Positions 47,591 through 61,206 of a stretch of 64,000 nt of DNA are shown piece by piece. Numbering within the stretch: the first letter of the stretch is position 1; each line of letters opens with the position of its first letter. This DNA comes from Selaginella tamariscina. Lineage: Eukaryota; Streptophyta; Lycopodiopsida; Selaginellales; Selaginellaceae. A model generated the notes under the pieces. It did no database searches, had not been told where the DNA came from, and saw only the letters and a program-made list of their open reading frames with translations. The stretch lies in the NCBI GenBank assembly GCA_003024785.1, contig PUQB01000822.1:1-64000 (forward strand), in the 5' to 3' direction. A program made the position numbers and the translations under genes.

Positions 47591-50300
47591 TTCTTAGGAG
47601 TTATAATGGTAATAAAAAATTTTTATTTACCGAATCTTACATGAATTTAAAGCTTAAGTGTGCATTATATCAATAATAACTTGGAAACAATAAATCAAAT
47701 TTGCAAATGAATAAACATTACAAAAAATCATATGCTTCATTAGATAAATAAAAAAACACATACCCATAACAATATGTGAGTGACTTTTCACGAATGTTAA
47801 TATTTTTTTCATGTAAATACTACTAACATTTCTATTTCAATAATTAAAACTTGGGCAAAGCTATATTTTTAATTATTCATATTTTTGTTTTTTTTGAAGT
47901 TTTTATAGAATTTGTTAAAATGTTGAAATATTTTGAAAATGCCTGATTTTAATCATCACCTAATTACAATGCCTACTACAACTTGCCTTCAATAAATAAT
48001 TTTAATAAATTATATTGAGTATGATAATTAACAACAAAACCAATTATAAAACTCTAAATTAAAACTATTTAAAAGGCACATATCATAATGCTCATATGAA
48101 AAAGCATAATCAATTTCCTTTCCAACTTTAACATGTTCTTCAAACTTATTTAATAATAATAACAAAAAGGGATTAAGAGTGTCTTATTTAGCCAAAACTT
48201 ACTTTAAAGACATATATATTAGGGATATTGCATTAACTTCTATTAAGTCGTTTGTGCTCAAAACTTTCATATTCAATGTTCCACTTTTGCTTTAGTTTTA
48301 CATGTAAAGTTAAAGCCATCCAATGAATATATATCATTAAATTTTATAATTCTTTTTTTATCAATTGTGAATGAGATTTAAAGTTTGTTAAATATCATGA
48401 ACAAGAAATTACATAATTTTCATCATTTAATACTAAAATCAAATTTAGGAAAGTAGATATTCTTGATTTGAATTAATAAGGGCCTTCATTTTTCACCTTT
48501 TCAATTTTTTAAAAATAACTAGACTTTAATGATTTTTTTCTATTTATCTCAGTTTTGCTAATGCTTTAAATCTTTTCAGCAAATACTTATAAAAAGTCTA
48601 AGTTATAGTCTATTTGTAATGGAGTCCGTAATCATGCGTATCCTACAACAAGAGTAGTTAAAAACCATATGTTTTTTTACCTACACATAAAAACTTTATT
48701 GATGTTGAGTATTTTTATCAAACTACTAAATGATAACACTTTTTTTTTCTTACTAAAAGTGCCATTTAATACTGGAATGACAAAATGTTTAATTCTTCTT
48801 GTCTAATTTGATATTAAACCTTTGGCAAAAAGGTGAAACATCTTTAAAATAAAACTTTCAATTATTTTACAATATAACCTTTGTAAAAATAAATTGAGAA
48901 TTCAAACATAAACTTAGTATAAATGGTTATAAAATTTGTCATTTGTATTATTTCATAATTACTCTTATTAAGATCTTCGTGAAAATTCTATTTTACTTAT
49001 TTTGTTTCTTCAATATGATTTTCATTTACAAAAAGATCCTTATTTTACTCTTTTTTTGATATTTTTAAATGTAAAATAAATTTAAATGATAAAATAAATC
49101 ACTCTAACTATAGTATAATCCCTCTTCACTTTAATGAAAAAACGCATGTGACACATTTATAAATGAGTGATTCTTGTTATGTAATTTTTTTATCAAAATT
49201 AATTTATCTACTTCCCATTGCTTATGATATATATAAATCTCTTTACTCACTTCTTGCCCATTGCATCTTGTGTCAAAATAAAAATAAAACATGTTTTAAT
49301 TTTATAATGTTAGATATTTTAAATATCATGGTTCTTCAATATATTAATGTGACCTCGCTAAATAGTATAGGAGCTTTTATAACACAAAATAAATTATTTA
49401 ATTTATATAAATCATAGTCACCTATGCTAAATAATATAGAAACCTCATTATAATATAAATTGGTCTTGTCATAACATAAATTGGTTCTTAATTTCGATGG
49501 ATAGTACTATGACATTAAATTATGTAATGAAGTATCTTATAACCATAATGTATGAGCCTTTTAAGTCATGTAATTATAAAATTAAATAGTGTAAAAAACA
49601 TATACTTGAATACACAATTAACCACGTTATGAAAAAAAACTTTAAATTGATTCTAATCACATATAAAGTTATGTATCTTTTGTCAAAAGTTTAAAAAAAA
49701 AACATAAATATTTTAAAATTCACTTTTGACTTATGGTTGTTTTCAATAGATTCAACCTGAAAATTATTTTATAATATTCAAAAAGATTTAAATAAACTAT
49801 TCAAATCACATCCCAATATCAAATCACTAAATTGCTACTATCGTACTGTGGCTCTCCAATTCTTTTGTATGAAATAGGTAGTTTCAACACCTGTTTGTAT
49901 TCTATATATATCCACTGCTTCTTGGGCTCCAGAGTACCATGAACTGCCTCCTTTTGGTCCTCATATAATCTTTGGTTTCTTTCACCCCTGCTATTTGTGC
50001 AAATTTACATTTTAACTATATAATATTTAGGTTTTATATAAAGTTATACATTTAAAATGCAGATTTTAGTTTTACACCCGAAAATAAGCATTGGCGTGAC
50101 CCCCATAGTTCTGCTTGCTCATCTAATTCAGAATATACTTTGAAATGAATACTAAATTGGTGATTTGATCCTTGAGTTGTTAATTAACCCTCCCTGAGTC
50201 ATATCTCCACATGAGCACTCTGAATGTTTGCGTGCGTCTAAGCACCCATTTTGTCCTCTATAGGATTCTGATTCCTTTAGCTGGAACACGATGTGTCTGC
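47590..50300. other. AT-rich spacer, direct copy of 18.6-20.95 kb
   Basis: Landmarks catatgcttcattagat (47728) and tttaataataataac (48149) align with 18.6-20.9 kb in the same orientation. No coding signal. Confidence 0.7.
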
Positions 50301-50320
50301 GGATACTCGAAAATATTCGA

Positions 50321-50343
50321 CACGTGGCTTAAGCTGCTTATAA
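50321..50343 (+). promoter_or_regulatory. ABRE/G-box plus TATA box, copy E
   Basis: CACGTGGC (50321-50328) and TATAAA (about 50339-50344) keep the spacing found at 20957-20981. Confidence 0.45.
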
Positions 50344-50414
50344 ATTTCTAACTCCCGAGGAAATTCAACCGGTCCAGGAATTAGATGAAAACATTTATTA
50401 TTTTGCCAAGCTTT

Positions 50415-50850
50415 AACATGTCCCCAGTTCCTTGGAGGAGCCTGTATACATGGGCCTCATGACACTCTTCTCTAGCATGCTCATCTATCTTTGTGTGTAT
50501 CTTGTTCCTTCTACTCTATAGTCCATCATTTTGTATCTTGGCATGAGAATATGAAATGCAGACAATCTACTGCGGCACCAGTAGAAGAATACATGAGAAG
50601 AGTTGGAGTTCCACACTGTAGAACTTGGAACTCTGATTAGAGCCCTCTTCCAGACTGCTGGTCTATGTATGTGGTTCCAATTAGCATTGTACATAGTCTC
50701 CACCATTTGGACAACCTGATCAACAACAAGGATGTATATAATTATATCTGTCCTTCCATCTGGAGCATCATCAAATCTCTCAGAATTTCATCTTCTATTG
50801 CTGCTTGAAACTATGGCTCTCCAATATATATGCTAGCTATTGCAAATCGT
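50415..50850. other. Conserved block downstream of LRR gene E
   Basis: Direct counterpart of 21085-21560. A plus-strand frame seen there is not preserved here. Confidence 0.3.
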
Positions 50851-51093
50851 GTTGTGACATGAGCAATCATAGCTCATGATTTCACTGTATAAGGTGTGCA
50901 CATGGTGGACCCTCTAGATATGTTACCTGGTTATACTCAATCTGGGTGTGTTTTATAGTATATATATATATAATATTACGTACTTCCGTATAAAATGGAT
51001 TTAAATCTCCTGAAGTTATGCAATATGATGCTATAAAAGCTACAACTTACGAGATAATAAACTGTACATGTTCAACGTGTCGGTCCATGTTAC

Positions 51094-51096
<3 letters not shown>

Positions 51097-51127
<31 letters not shown>

Positions 51128-51135
51128 ACACACAT
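51097..51135. repeat. (AC)n microsatellite
   Basis: About 17 AC units with one interruption. The D copy has only a short cacaca at the same place (about 21833). Confidence 0.95.
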
Positions 51136-51266
51136 GTATGTATACGAAATGATTTACTACAAGGAATTCAATGAGAAATCATTATGAATATATATAAATA
51201 TACTACCACAGCAATTCTGACAAAAAAAGAATCTTATTTTAAAGGAAAAAAGGCAACATGGTGCTC

Positions 51267-52212
51267 CTATGCACAAGGTTTATGAACAAGCTTGCCACAA
51301 AGTCCTGGATTTCCTGCAAATCTAAAGACGAAGAAATCAGATATATATTTACAATAGCTACGGAAGTTGTACCTGTTCGCATCGAGTTTGTCAAATACAC
51401 CTCCAGATGGAATGGGACCAGACAAATTATTGTTCGCAACATTCCTGCAAACAGAAGTACATAAACTTAGATATTTGAATACTCTCTCTCTCTCTACAAC
51501 TTACAGATCCACAAGGTTCTGAAGTGTGGCTAAAGCCTGCGGGATCTGTCCAGAAAATGTGTTATTCTGCAGTAACCTGAAGAAATACGTTGTTAGTAAT
51601 ACATATACAAACACTACTGTACTTACAGTCTTCTTAAGCTGTTGCATGAACCCAAAGATTGTGGTATAGACCATCAAAAGTAGTTACCGCCCAGATTAAG
51701 ATACGAAAGCTTAGAGAGTTTACTAACTCCAGTTGGAAAGGGCCCTTGAAGTTGTTACCATAAGCATCCAGGCTGACAAGTGAACTGCAGAAGAGATATC
51801 CCTTGGAAATTCCGGGCCAAAGCTGAGAGTGTGACACGTTGAGAAAAGCAAGATGGTAGCTTTGTGAAGATCTCCACAGGAAGAGGAGAGTTGGCAAAAC
51901 TGTTGCCATCCAGAGAGATATTTGTGAGTTGCCCTAACGCGTCCCAAGTGGTTGATATTGTGACAGTCCCGCGGGCTTGAGATTGGATAGTTTCAGAGAG
52001 ATCCCCTGGAATTGGAGTTGCAGACGACTCCGAACCATCTGCAAGGGTCTGGACCCGTTCTCACCAGTTGCTCAGCGCACCACTTGGATCCTCAAGGGCG
52101 GATCTCAACACGATTAGAGCTTCTGCATCTGGAGTATAACCCGGAATATAACCCCAGCAGGACGTGGAGGTATCGTGCACATCAACAGCACAAGGATTGC
52201 CTTAGACATCAT
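51267..52212 (-). pseudogene. Secreted LRR protein gene, copy E
   Basis: Direct copy of gene D without the transposon. The start is at 52212 (MMSKAILVLLMCTI), but one base fewer than D in the signal peptide (near 52170) shifts the frame. The LRR body (SLDGNSFANSPLPVEIFTKL, NNFKGPFP, GGNYFDGSIPQSLGSCNSL) is followed by an intron at about 51577-51628. Next are LLQNNTFSGQIPQALATLQNL, an intron at about 51444-51502, NVANNNLSGP...GGVFDKLDANR, and a final exon AGNPGLCGKLVHKPCA with TAG at 51269-51267. About 250 residues, no TM or kinase. Stop position is shared with D, so the short product is ancestral to the duplication. Frame breaks elsewhere are mostly one base. Confidence 0.75.
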
Positions 52213-52719
52213 ATGGGATAAGGAGAAGCGAAGGGAAATTCTGAAACTGAAAAAAATATTGTTACACCTCCAAAACCCTGCTTTTATATGTCAAGCCGCC
52301 ACGCCACGCACAGCCCAATCATCATGATATTTATATATTTAGCATGAATTTATATGGAATATACCCCTTAACAATAAAGAATATGCCCTTGGCGGTCTAT
52401 GTGAATGATAACCTGCATTAACCTTCTATTTCGCTCTCTATATATGCTTTCTAATTAAAACTCCCTTTATTGAAGTTTACAAATGAAAGTTGGCCTCTTT
52501 GAAGGATATGTATATGCTATAGCCCTGGCTACAACTCCGTCGACAAACACCTAAATAAATAAACAATACATACTTTTATATATATGTATTATGTTAGAAT
52601 GTTTATAGATATGCTCTAAATTATTTTATATGTTTTTATATATGTAGTTCTATGCATATATTATATGATATACATATTTTATTGTTTGTAGTAATTAACA
52701 GACAAACACAAAGAACACA

Positions 52720-53249
52720 CACACACACACACGTACTTTTTGCCATAAACAGTTTCCAATCATGCTACCAACAATGATAAACCATAGATGTAGTCGAAAA
52801 ACTCAGTGGCATTTCAGGCGAAGGACTACCCCATTTTGCTACATCAATATTAAAAGTAATCTTAGTTAAGAGTCTGTTCCACTAATACAAAAGGAAAGCT
52901 GCTAGATGTTAATAGTTTTCTAAAACCATCAAAAATAATAAGAAACTGAAATGATATGTTTTAATGATTATAAATACTTAATATAAATATCAAAACCTGG
53001 TATAATTTCCAGACTGGTGAGTCAGTGCCACGCTTGTTGAACTGCTCACTTGCTACATGCCATAAGCGGGTAAAAGAACTATAGGGAAGAAGTAACAGTA
53101 AGGTAAATAGTATAACCAATCCTGCATAAGATCCCTGAAATGTTTTTAAATAATAACGAAGTTAGTAAATTATATATTTTTAGTAATTTATTGTATTTAT
53201 ATATAGATATATTATTCAATTTATATATATATATATTATATATATATAT

Positions 53250-53281
<32 letters not shown>

Positions 53282-53895
53282 TCATATTCATTTACAGAAA
53301 CTTGTGGTAACCTTGTGTGAGAGAGAGAGAGAGTCCATTATACACTTATGATTATTGAGAGATAAGTATACGATATACGGTTTTATGGCTTCATAACAAA
53401 ATCTATGCATAACACCTGATACACATACACACACCCAAAGCATGTGCATACAGTATATGCTTACCATGAGAAGGTAATTTTGGAAGACATTTTTCCTGAA
53501 CGTCGATCCGAATGTAAACACAAAGGCAGATGTTATAAACTGGAAATACTAGTAAAAAACAGCACCGTGGATTCCCAGTTATCATTAGTGTCCACAGCTT
53601 GCCTCATGTGAAATAGCTTAATAATAAATTAATAACTACATATTAATAACAAACTTAGTTTACAAATTGACTGTGTGTGTGTGTGTTTGTATATCTAAAT
53701 ACTTACGCTGGAGCCATTTGACGTAGTCTTCGTTACTTGCCATTAGGGAAACTGCCCCAATAAGAAAACACAAGTTGATAATCCACACTCTAACACAGAT
53801 GCCAAGTTCTCAGGTCCCAACAAACTTGAAGTTGGCCGATCCTAAAAATAATAAAACATTAGCATTGTGTGTGTGTGTGTGTGTGTTGTGTGTGT

Positions 53896-53957
<62 letters not shown>

Positions 53958-54453
53958 AGACTCGTGTATGTGTGTGTGTGAAATATATAACCTTTCCAAG
54001 CTTGTCTTCGGATAACTTAGAGTCATTGCATATCCCAACGTGAGAACAAGCAACACCGTCAAAAAGAAGTAATCCATTTGACAAGGAATAATCCATACCT
54101 TAGAACAAAACATTCACATATACATGCTGTAGTGCATATAAGCAGCATAGTTTATGAATGTCATAATATACTATATGTATTATTACTATATATATATTGA
54201 TATGAGTGTCTTTATAGACAGAGAACTTAAAAATATAGATATAGAACAGAGAGAGAGAGAGATGCAAACAACTATGTGCATGTATGTATACATATATACG
54301 GAACAAGTGTGCGTGCGTGAGTGTAATATATACCAGTAAGCACATAGCTTAAGGATGGAAAACATAAGTCCATAAATGATCAGAAACTTGTAGCATGCAA
54401 ACGAGGTGTGTAGAGCGCCACGTCTCGCGTAGCAGGTCAACAACCGAATCCAA
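52720..54453 (-). CDS. P5B ATPase C-terminal membrane exons (20-25)
   Basis: Exon 20: [10 protein letters not shown], then shifted frame [19 protein letters not shown]. Exon 21: [20 protein letters not shown] then YPKTSLERL. Exon 22: [14 protein letters not shown] and a membrane segment ending [11 protein letters not shown]. Exon 23: NWESTVLFF then [19 protein letters not shown], the FRK..Y.NY..-like P5B segment. Exon 24: [15 protein letters not shown]. Exon 25: SPEMPLSF then, one base shifted, [17 protein letters not shown]. The stop lies past a gtgtgt run near 52710-52680. These same exons were copied to 16.4, 35.7 and 38.2-40.4 kb. Confidence 0.85.
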
Positions 54454-54497
54454 CTGGGAAACAATAAGATTAACGTATATCTTATCTCTTATTACAC

Positions 54498-54530
<33 letters not shown>

Positions 54531-56183
54531 GGTGTGTGTGTGTTGTACCGATTTGTCCTTAGATGTGAACGGGGATACAACAGAGGCTTCAGCTTCACTA
54601 AGAGCAATCCCAGCATGAGCGGCTCGCAATGCCCCACAGTCGTTTCCCCCGTCTCCACACATCCCCACTATTAATCCCCTGTCTCTAAGCATAGTTGCAG
54701 CTCTACCTGCAAAACAAGAGAATATCATATATGCATATAGGTATACACATACACACACATACATATGTGCATATATACAGTTTATAAGCCACCTTATCAG
54801 TAGGTGTGAAAACGAGCAAAGATGCGTGTATGAAAAAGAAGCCTGTCCATAGCTTCAGACATCCTGAACAAATTTACACTTCATGAAACTTATAACATAT
54901 ATAACATCTTTTATAATATAGATAAATATATCTATATATACACTCACGCATGCACACTATTGTACCTTAGGGAGTTGAAAGCTTTTCCAGTTACAGCAAG
55001 CTCTAAAATACCTCCTTCTAGTCCCTTAATGTGCTGAGCCATAACCTCATCCGTTGTGAGTGGTCTCGTAATTAAACCTTCATTAGATGTTGAATCTCCT
55101 TTCACAGGTGTCCATATAACACTGTAAAATAAGCAAAAATGTACTAAATATAATTTCAATGAATTAGTTTGATTTCATGCTAAGTATACTTTTGAGTAGT
55201 TATCAAACTATCATACATACGTACATACATAGAGAGAGAGAGACAGTATCAATATGTATGTGCTTACATACACACACAGACACGTGCATATAAAAAAGGA
55301 CGTACTTTCCAGAAGTAATATCACCAAGAAGAACCTGTACATGTGATGCCACCATCTCAGACTGTTTTGCAATATAATGTCCACATTGAGCATTATCACC
55401 AGTTAACATAATTGGACGAACCTATTACAAAAATAAAACAATTTAGTAAACTAAAAAACTTTCAGATAGATATATAATAGGAAACTTGACACAAGTAATA
55501 CGTTTCTGAGGAATACTTAGTTAAACTAGATAATCATGAGATACATCAGTTTATGTCCATGCATTCATACTTATACACATAAACAAAGGTGTTTCTACAT
55601 ACAAAATTAGTATATAATAGATTTATGTGTGTGTGTGTGTATAGTAACACCATACACATGTAGATATATATAGTATTTTAACCTCGCCTTCTTTCAAAGA
55701 TCTAATAACTTCCCGGCTCTCAGGTTTAAGCTCATTACGAAATAACACAAGAGCTAAAAACATAAGCTCTTTCTCCACTTCTTCACGGGTCAGTGAAAGA
55801 ATATCCTCCAGTGTCATTGAAGAATCTAATTTCCTGCATAAAGATATATCTATTTATTATACTAAAATTTATTATATTATTGTATTGTGAATTAAAAATA
55901 ATAATAATTACCTGTGCTAAGCCTAAAACATAACACCCATCGAGTGCGTGTGTTTGTGCAGTAGACATGTAGTTTGGAGGAAGGCTTTCTTGTATACTTA
56001 ACTCTTGTATTCTTTCATAAGATCCCTGCAAAATACATATAATTATATATTATGCAGTATAACATTATATAATATGATATATGTATTAGCAGAACACAGT
56101 ATATATAATCTACAGTTATTAGTAGGTATTATTCATTCGTATACAGTATACGTCATACATATCCACATGTATCCCCTAGTATT

Positions 56184-56240
<57 letters not shown>

Positions 56241-59200
56241 ATCTACACACAGTTACATATATTATACTACGTATATATGTATATATATTATTTTACATAC
56301 ACATAGGCACTCATATATATACCTTGCAATATATGTGAAAACCATCGTCATCTTGAACAATGACACTCATAGTTGCTCGTGTATGGTCGAACTCATTACG
56401 TCGGACAATAATTAACCTTTTACCATGGTTCAAAACTTCTACTGAGCCATCCGGTAGTTCACATAAATCCCACCCTACAGATTTGAACATATTCACCTGA
56501 AAAAAGAAGAAAATTATTTATATATCAAAGAATAACATATATATTTCTATAAATGCTGTATATGGTATTATGCTCTCTCTCTCTCCCTCTGTGAAGTCTA
56601 CACATACCTACCACACATACGTGTTCATACATACTATATGGTTATCACCTCGATTTCTATTAAGCGGTTAGACCCTCTCCTCTCGCTCAACACACAACAC
56701 ACACACCTCGACTTGGTTCCCAACGTAATCAGTCCCAAACTTGGACAAAGCATGGCAAGTAGCAAGGCCGTGTAAAACGAGCTTATCATAATCTTGTGTT
56801 AAAACCTGATTAAACGAGGTAGATTCTTCGGATCTCTTAACACAGTGAACACCCACAAAGTCGAGCCCTTCTTTTGTCAAAGTCCCAGTCTTGTCGAAGC
56901 AAAATACACGTATTTTACCTGCAATCGCTATACGCTTTGGGTTTAAGCAAAAATACCATTTTTCTGTCCAAATAAATAGAAATTAGTATAATAACCATGT
57001 GAACGTACAAAATACATGCAATTACACACACACACACACACACACACATATGCGATGACTCAATATTGCATAGAAAATACGAATAGATATGTACTTGAAA
57101 TACGAAAAACCAAACAGTTAAAACAATACTCGTTTGATATATTGATCTACTAGTTAATATACGATCAAACTCGTTGCGGACATCTAATTATCTGCTTATC
57201 TATAGAATATATATCCTATGTAAACTATTTGATATACTATCAACTACATTGTCTCTGCATCAGTGCTTTAACAAACAACTGCTTTCATGAGCAACAGAAT
57301 ACCAATATTAAATACAGTTTGATATACTACATGGTGTACACCATCCGTGTATAGGGTATTCATTGATCGATTAAATACCATGTCCCTTTAAAATAATATG
57401 CATCCAAGTCGTTATACATACAATAGTTTGATACAATGTGTATATGATACACATAAATGTTCATTTAAGTACCAGAACATATATTTTAGATTCACACACA
57501 CACACAAACACACCTACCTTGAGTCGCTCTACAGAGTGTAGTTGACCAACTTCTAGGGCTACAGGCAGCAAAGTGACATAATCTGACTAACAATTGCCAT
57601 GCAGTATATCCACTTTGTAACCCAGTAACTCTGTGACCCAGCATGGTTCTAAACAAAGTAAGAATGTTAATTTATAGTATCTCTCTCTCTCTCTCTCTCT
57701 CTCTCTCCACACACACACACACACACACACCGCACACGCACGCACGCACGCACGCACCTGGAAAACAATGGATATTCCGAAGCAAACTATACCGTAAATG
57801 ACAAGGAGTGAAGTAAATAGGAAGCTCCTCGTCATACTTAAAAACCATCTTTTGTGGTATAATATTGATGAAATAGCTTCCCCTTTGACGTATTCATTCC
57901 TGCACAGAATCTAGATTAACACACACACGCACTTGCATATGTCTTTATATTTATGTATTATCTCTGGTATGAGTAAGACTAGACAATGTATGATCGCTGT
58001 ACATGTGGTGTTATGTGATGTTACGTACATGAGTATAACTTGTAAGGTACACACACATATACGAGAGAGAACAGACAGAGAGAGAACCTGTTTCTGTGAC
58101 GATTGCTAGCACTTGTTCACCAGAGTTACCAGCTTGTAGAACAGTGGTACCTGAAAACAATGTGTGTCGTGCACCGTTACCTGTGGATTATACATAATGG
58201 AAGAGTTTGGGGCAGCATACTTCTGTACAGGCATAGCCCCCTGTTAACGCACTCTCATCCGTAATACACGAACCTGTATTCACACACATATGTTTGTGTG
58301 TGTATACAATATATACCTGCACACACGCGCGCGTACCTTGGAGGATTAGAAGATCACAAGGTAATCCAGTTGCTCTTTATTCTTACAATGTCCCCTGGTA
58401 CAAGTACCGACGCATCAATCACTGTCCAGCCATTGTCCCGGAGAACGTTTGCTTCAGTTTTCATATGTGTAATCTGCAAAACAACCACAAGAAACTCGTG
58501 AGTGGGTGTCGTGCGTGAACATGTGTGCCTGCGTGTGCGTGTTTGTTGTGTGTGTGTGTGTGTGTGTGTGTATTTTAAGCTATACTAAGACAGACGTGAT
58601 ATAGATTGATATCTTAAAATAAGCTAAGTTGTTATATTTTCATAAAACAATCGCTAAGGTTAGAATCACTAGATTGCTGTACTTATGGGAGTGTATGCGT
58701 GTGTGTACGCGTGTGCGTGGTGTGTGTGCCCATGCCTGTATTATACTATGCTTTACTGAAAACTATTACCTAAGATATATACATTCAGATATCTTCTCCA
58801 AAGCTAAGTTGGAGATATTCAGATACAAGTACTAAACTCAAACGGTTACTAGATTGTGGTACTTGTATCTTTTTGTATATATGGTGTGTGTGTAATTTAC
58901 TATGAATTAAGCTATATATGTTCATTTGACTTATAACAAACTAATTCTGATAATAATCAATAAACTCAAGATTGTTTAGATTGTCAAGTTACTTAATTCG
59001 AATCCTGACATACCTGCAGTTTATACAACCCACACAAACACACACACACACAACCACTACATAAGTTACACGCAAGGACGTACTAATATAAGTTGTGTGT
59101 GTGTGTGTGTGTAGCTTTATTTTACATAGTTTATGTTTCCATGTAACTTATTACATATATGACTTTGTTTTGGTAAATAGGAAACTTAATAACATACGTT

Positions 59201-60457
59201 TATAACACACACACACACACACACAGACCTTGCAATGGTAAACTGGCTCTTCCGGCGTGTGTATATAGTGATCGATGAACTCAGCAGCACGATGCATGTC
59301 ATAAGGGCGGCCACGAAGAGGTAACTGTTCCAGAATTGCAATATATACATGATCAGCTGGTACACATGGAAGAAGGTGAATAGCTCGTCACATATGCTTT
59401 GTAACAATTTCTCTGGCTTAAACGGGATTTCATTTAATCCAATGAGCTCTAATCTGTTTACTGCTTCTTCAGGACTAAGCCCACTTGCAACCTGTATATG
59501 TCACATATATATGCGCGTCTGGTTGGGCACACACATGCACACCATACATAAACATTTACTCTAGAACTGATCTTAAGTATGTATATACAAGCACGCCATC
59601 ACGCTATTTACTTTGCCTTGAAATTAAACAATTGATATATACCGTAGCATATATGCATGTATGTTATATATATTATAATATATACCTGGTGAAAATCTGA
59701 TAATAAATTTCCCAGTTGCAAACGTGCGTGTGACAGCTCGTTGTCGTTAATTACAACACGAAGCCCTTCAAACATGAAGAAGCGCCTCCCTGACGGAGAT
59801 TTGCAAATATCAACGATCTCAAAATGACCACGTGCATCTGAGGAGCAAACATATTCTGCATAATAAAAAAATATAAGTACATGAACAAATAAATATTAAG
59901 AAGACAAATAATTACATACCTTAATACGCCTCATTAGATAAACCAGAGCAAAAGCGTTTGCTGAGAGAATTTCTTCCTATCACATGAAAGAATAATAGCT
60001 AAATATATATATTATAATAGAATATACCATGAAAGAAGAGTCAGTTATATGTTAATATAGATAATATATATAATATATCCTTATGATTATTATATACTAT
60101 GTATATACTATACATAATTGATATAGTTAAGCCAGATTGACTACGTTATATAACATGCAACCTGGTCTTTTGTCCACACAAAAGCTACAGTGGCGCATGA
60201 TAATGGACATGGAACACGGAACCAGTTATGCACTCTGCCTTTGAATGATATCCAAGTAGTATACCATATAGCAGATAACCACCAGACAGTAAAAAAGACC
60301 TGCAAAAAATAAATAATATAAGTAAACAAATCTGAAATGTGTGTATGTGTGAGTGAGTGAGTGAGCATGGGAGTGCAAAGCAAGGTATTTACTGTTATAT
60401 AATATATTGATTCTTCAAAAATGGGTCCTGTTATATATCAAATTTTATATACCATCA

Positions 60458-60492
<35 letters not shown>

Positions 60493-61162
60493 CACACACA
60501 CACACACACACACACACACCACACACACCCACACCTTGCCATTAAGCTCGTAAGTGCCAAATATAAAATAATTGCCGTAAAAGCAAAGGTTATCAATACC
60601 ACCAATATCACATTTGTTGTAAGTGTCGAAGAGTATAACTATGAATAAGGCAAGCCAGTGTAGAGATGTTAAACAGCATATATAATAGCAAAACTCCCCA
60701 AATATGTCCATGTATAACCTCGTACCATAAGCTGCTTTGCCTCTTCAATCTCTATTAAGCTTTCTTCCCCTTTATGAGCTTTCTGCATAATATATATATA
60801 GTATTAATTTTATGATATGTATAAACTGTGCACACTTAATATAAATAGGTATATGAATAATATATATTTTCAAGTCATCAGATATATTATCTATGGTTCA
60901 ATTATCACATAAGTGTACTGAGTTATATTAACTAAATGTATAGTTAGTTTTTGTATATACATATACATTTATATTGTATAGATGAAGCTTTAAGTTAGCC
61001 TCACATCGTACCAAAGATTTTAGTTACGTGTTACTGCTTGAGGTTAGTTTTCACATCAAATGTAATATATTACGGTTAAATTACAAATGTACTTGAAACT
61101 CTAAGTTAAACGTCCATATCAAGCTTAATTATATTAAAGTTTTAACTATACAAAATCTTTAG

Positions 61163-61206
<44 letters not shown>

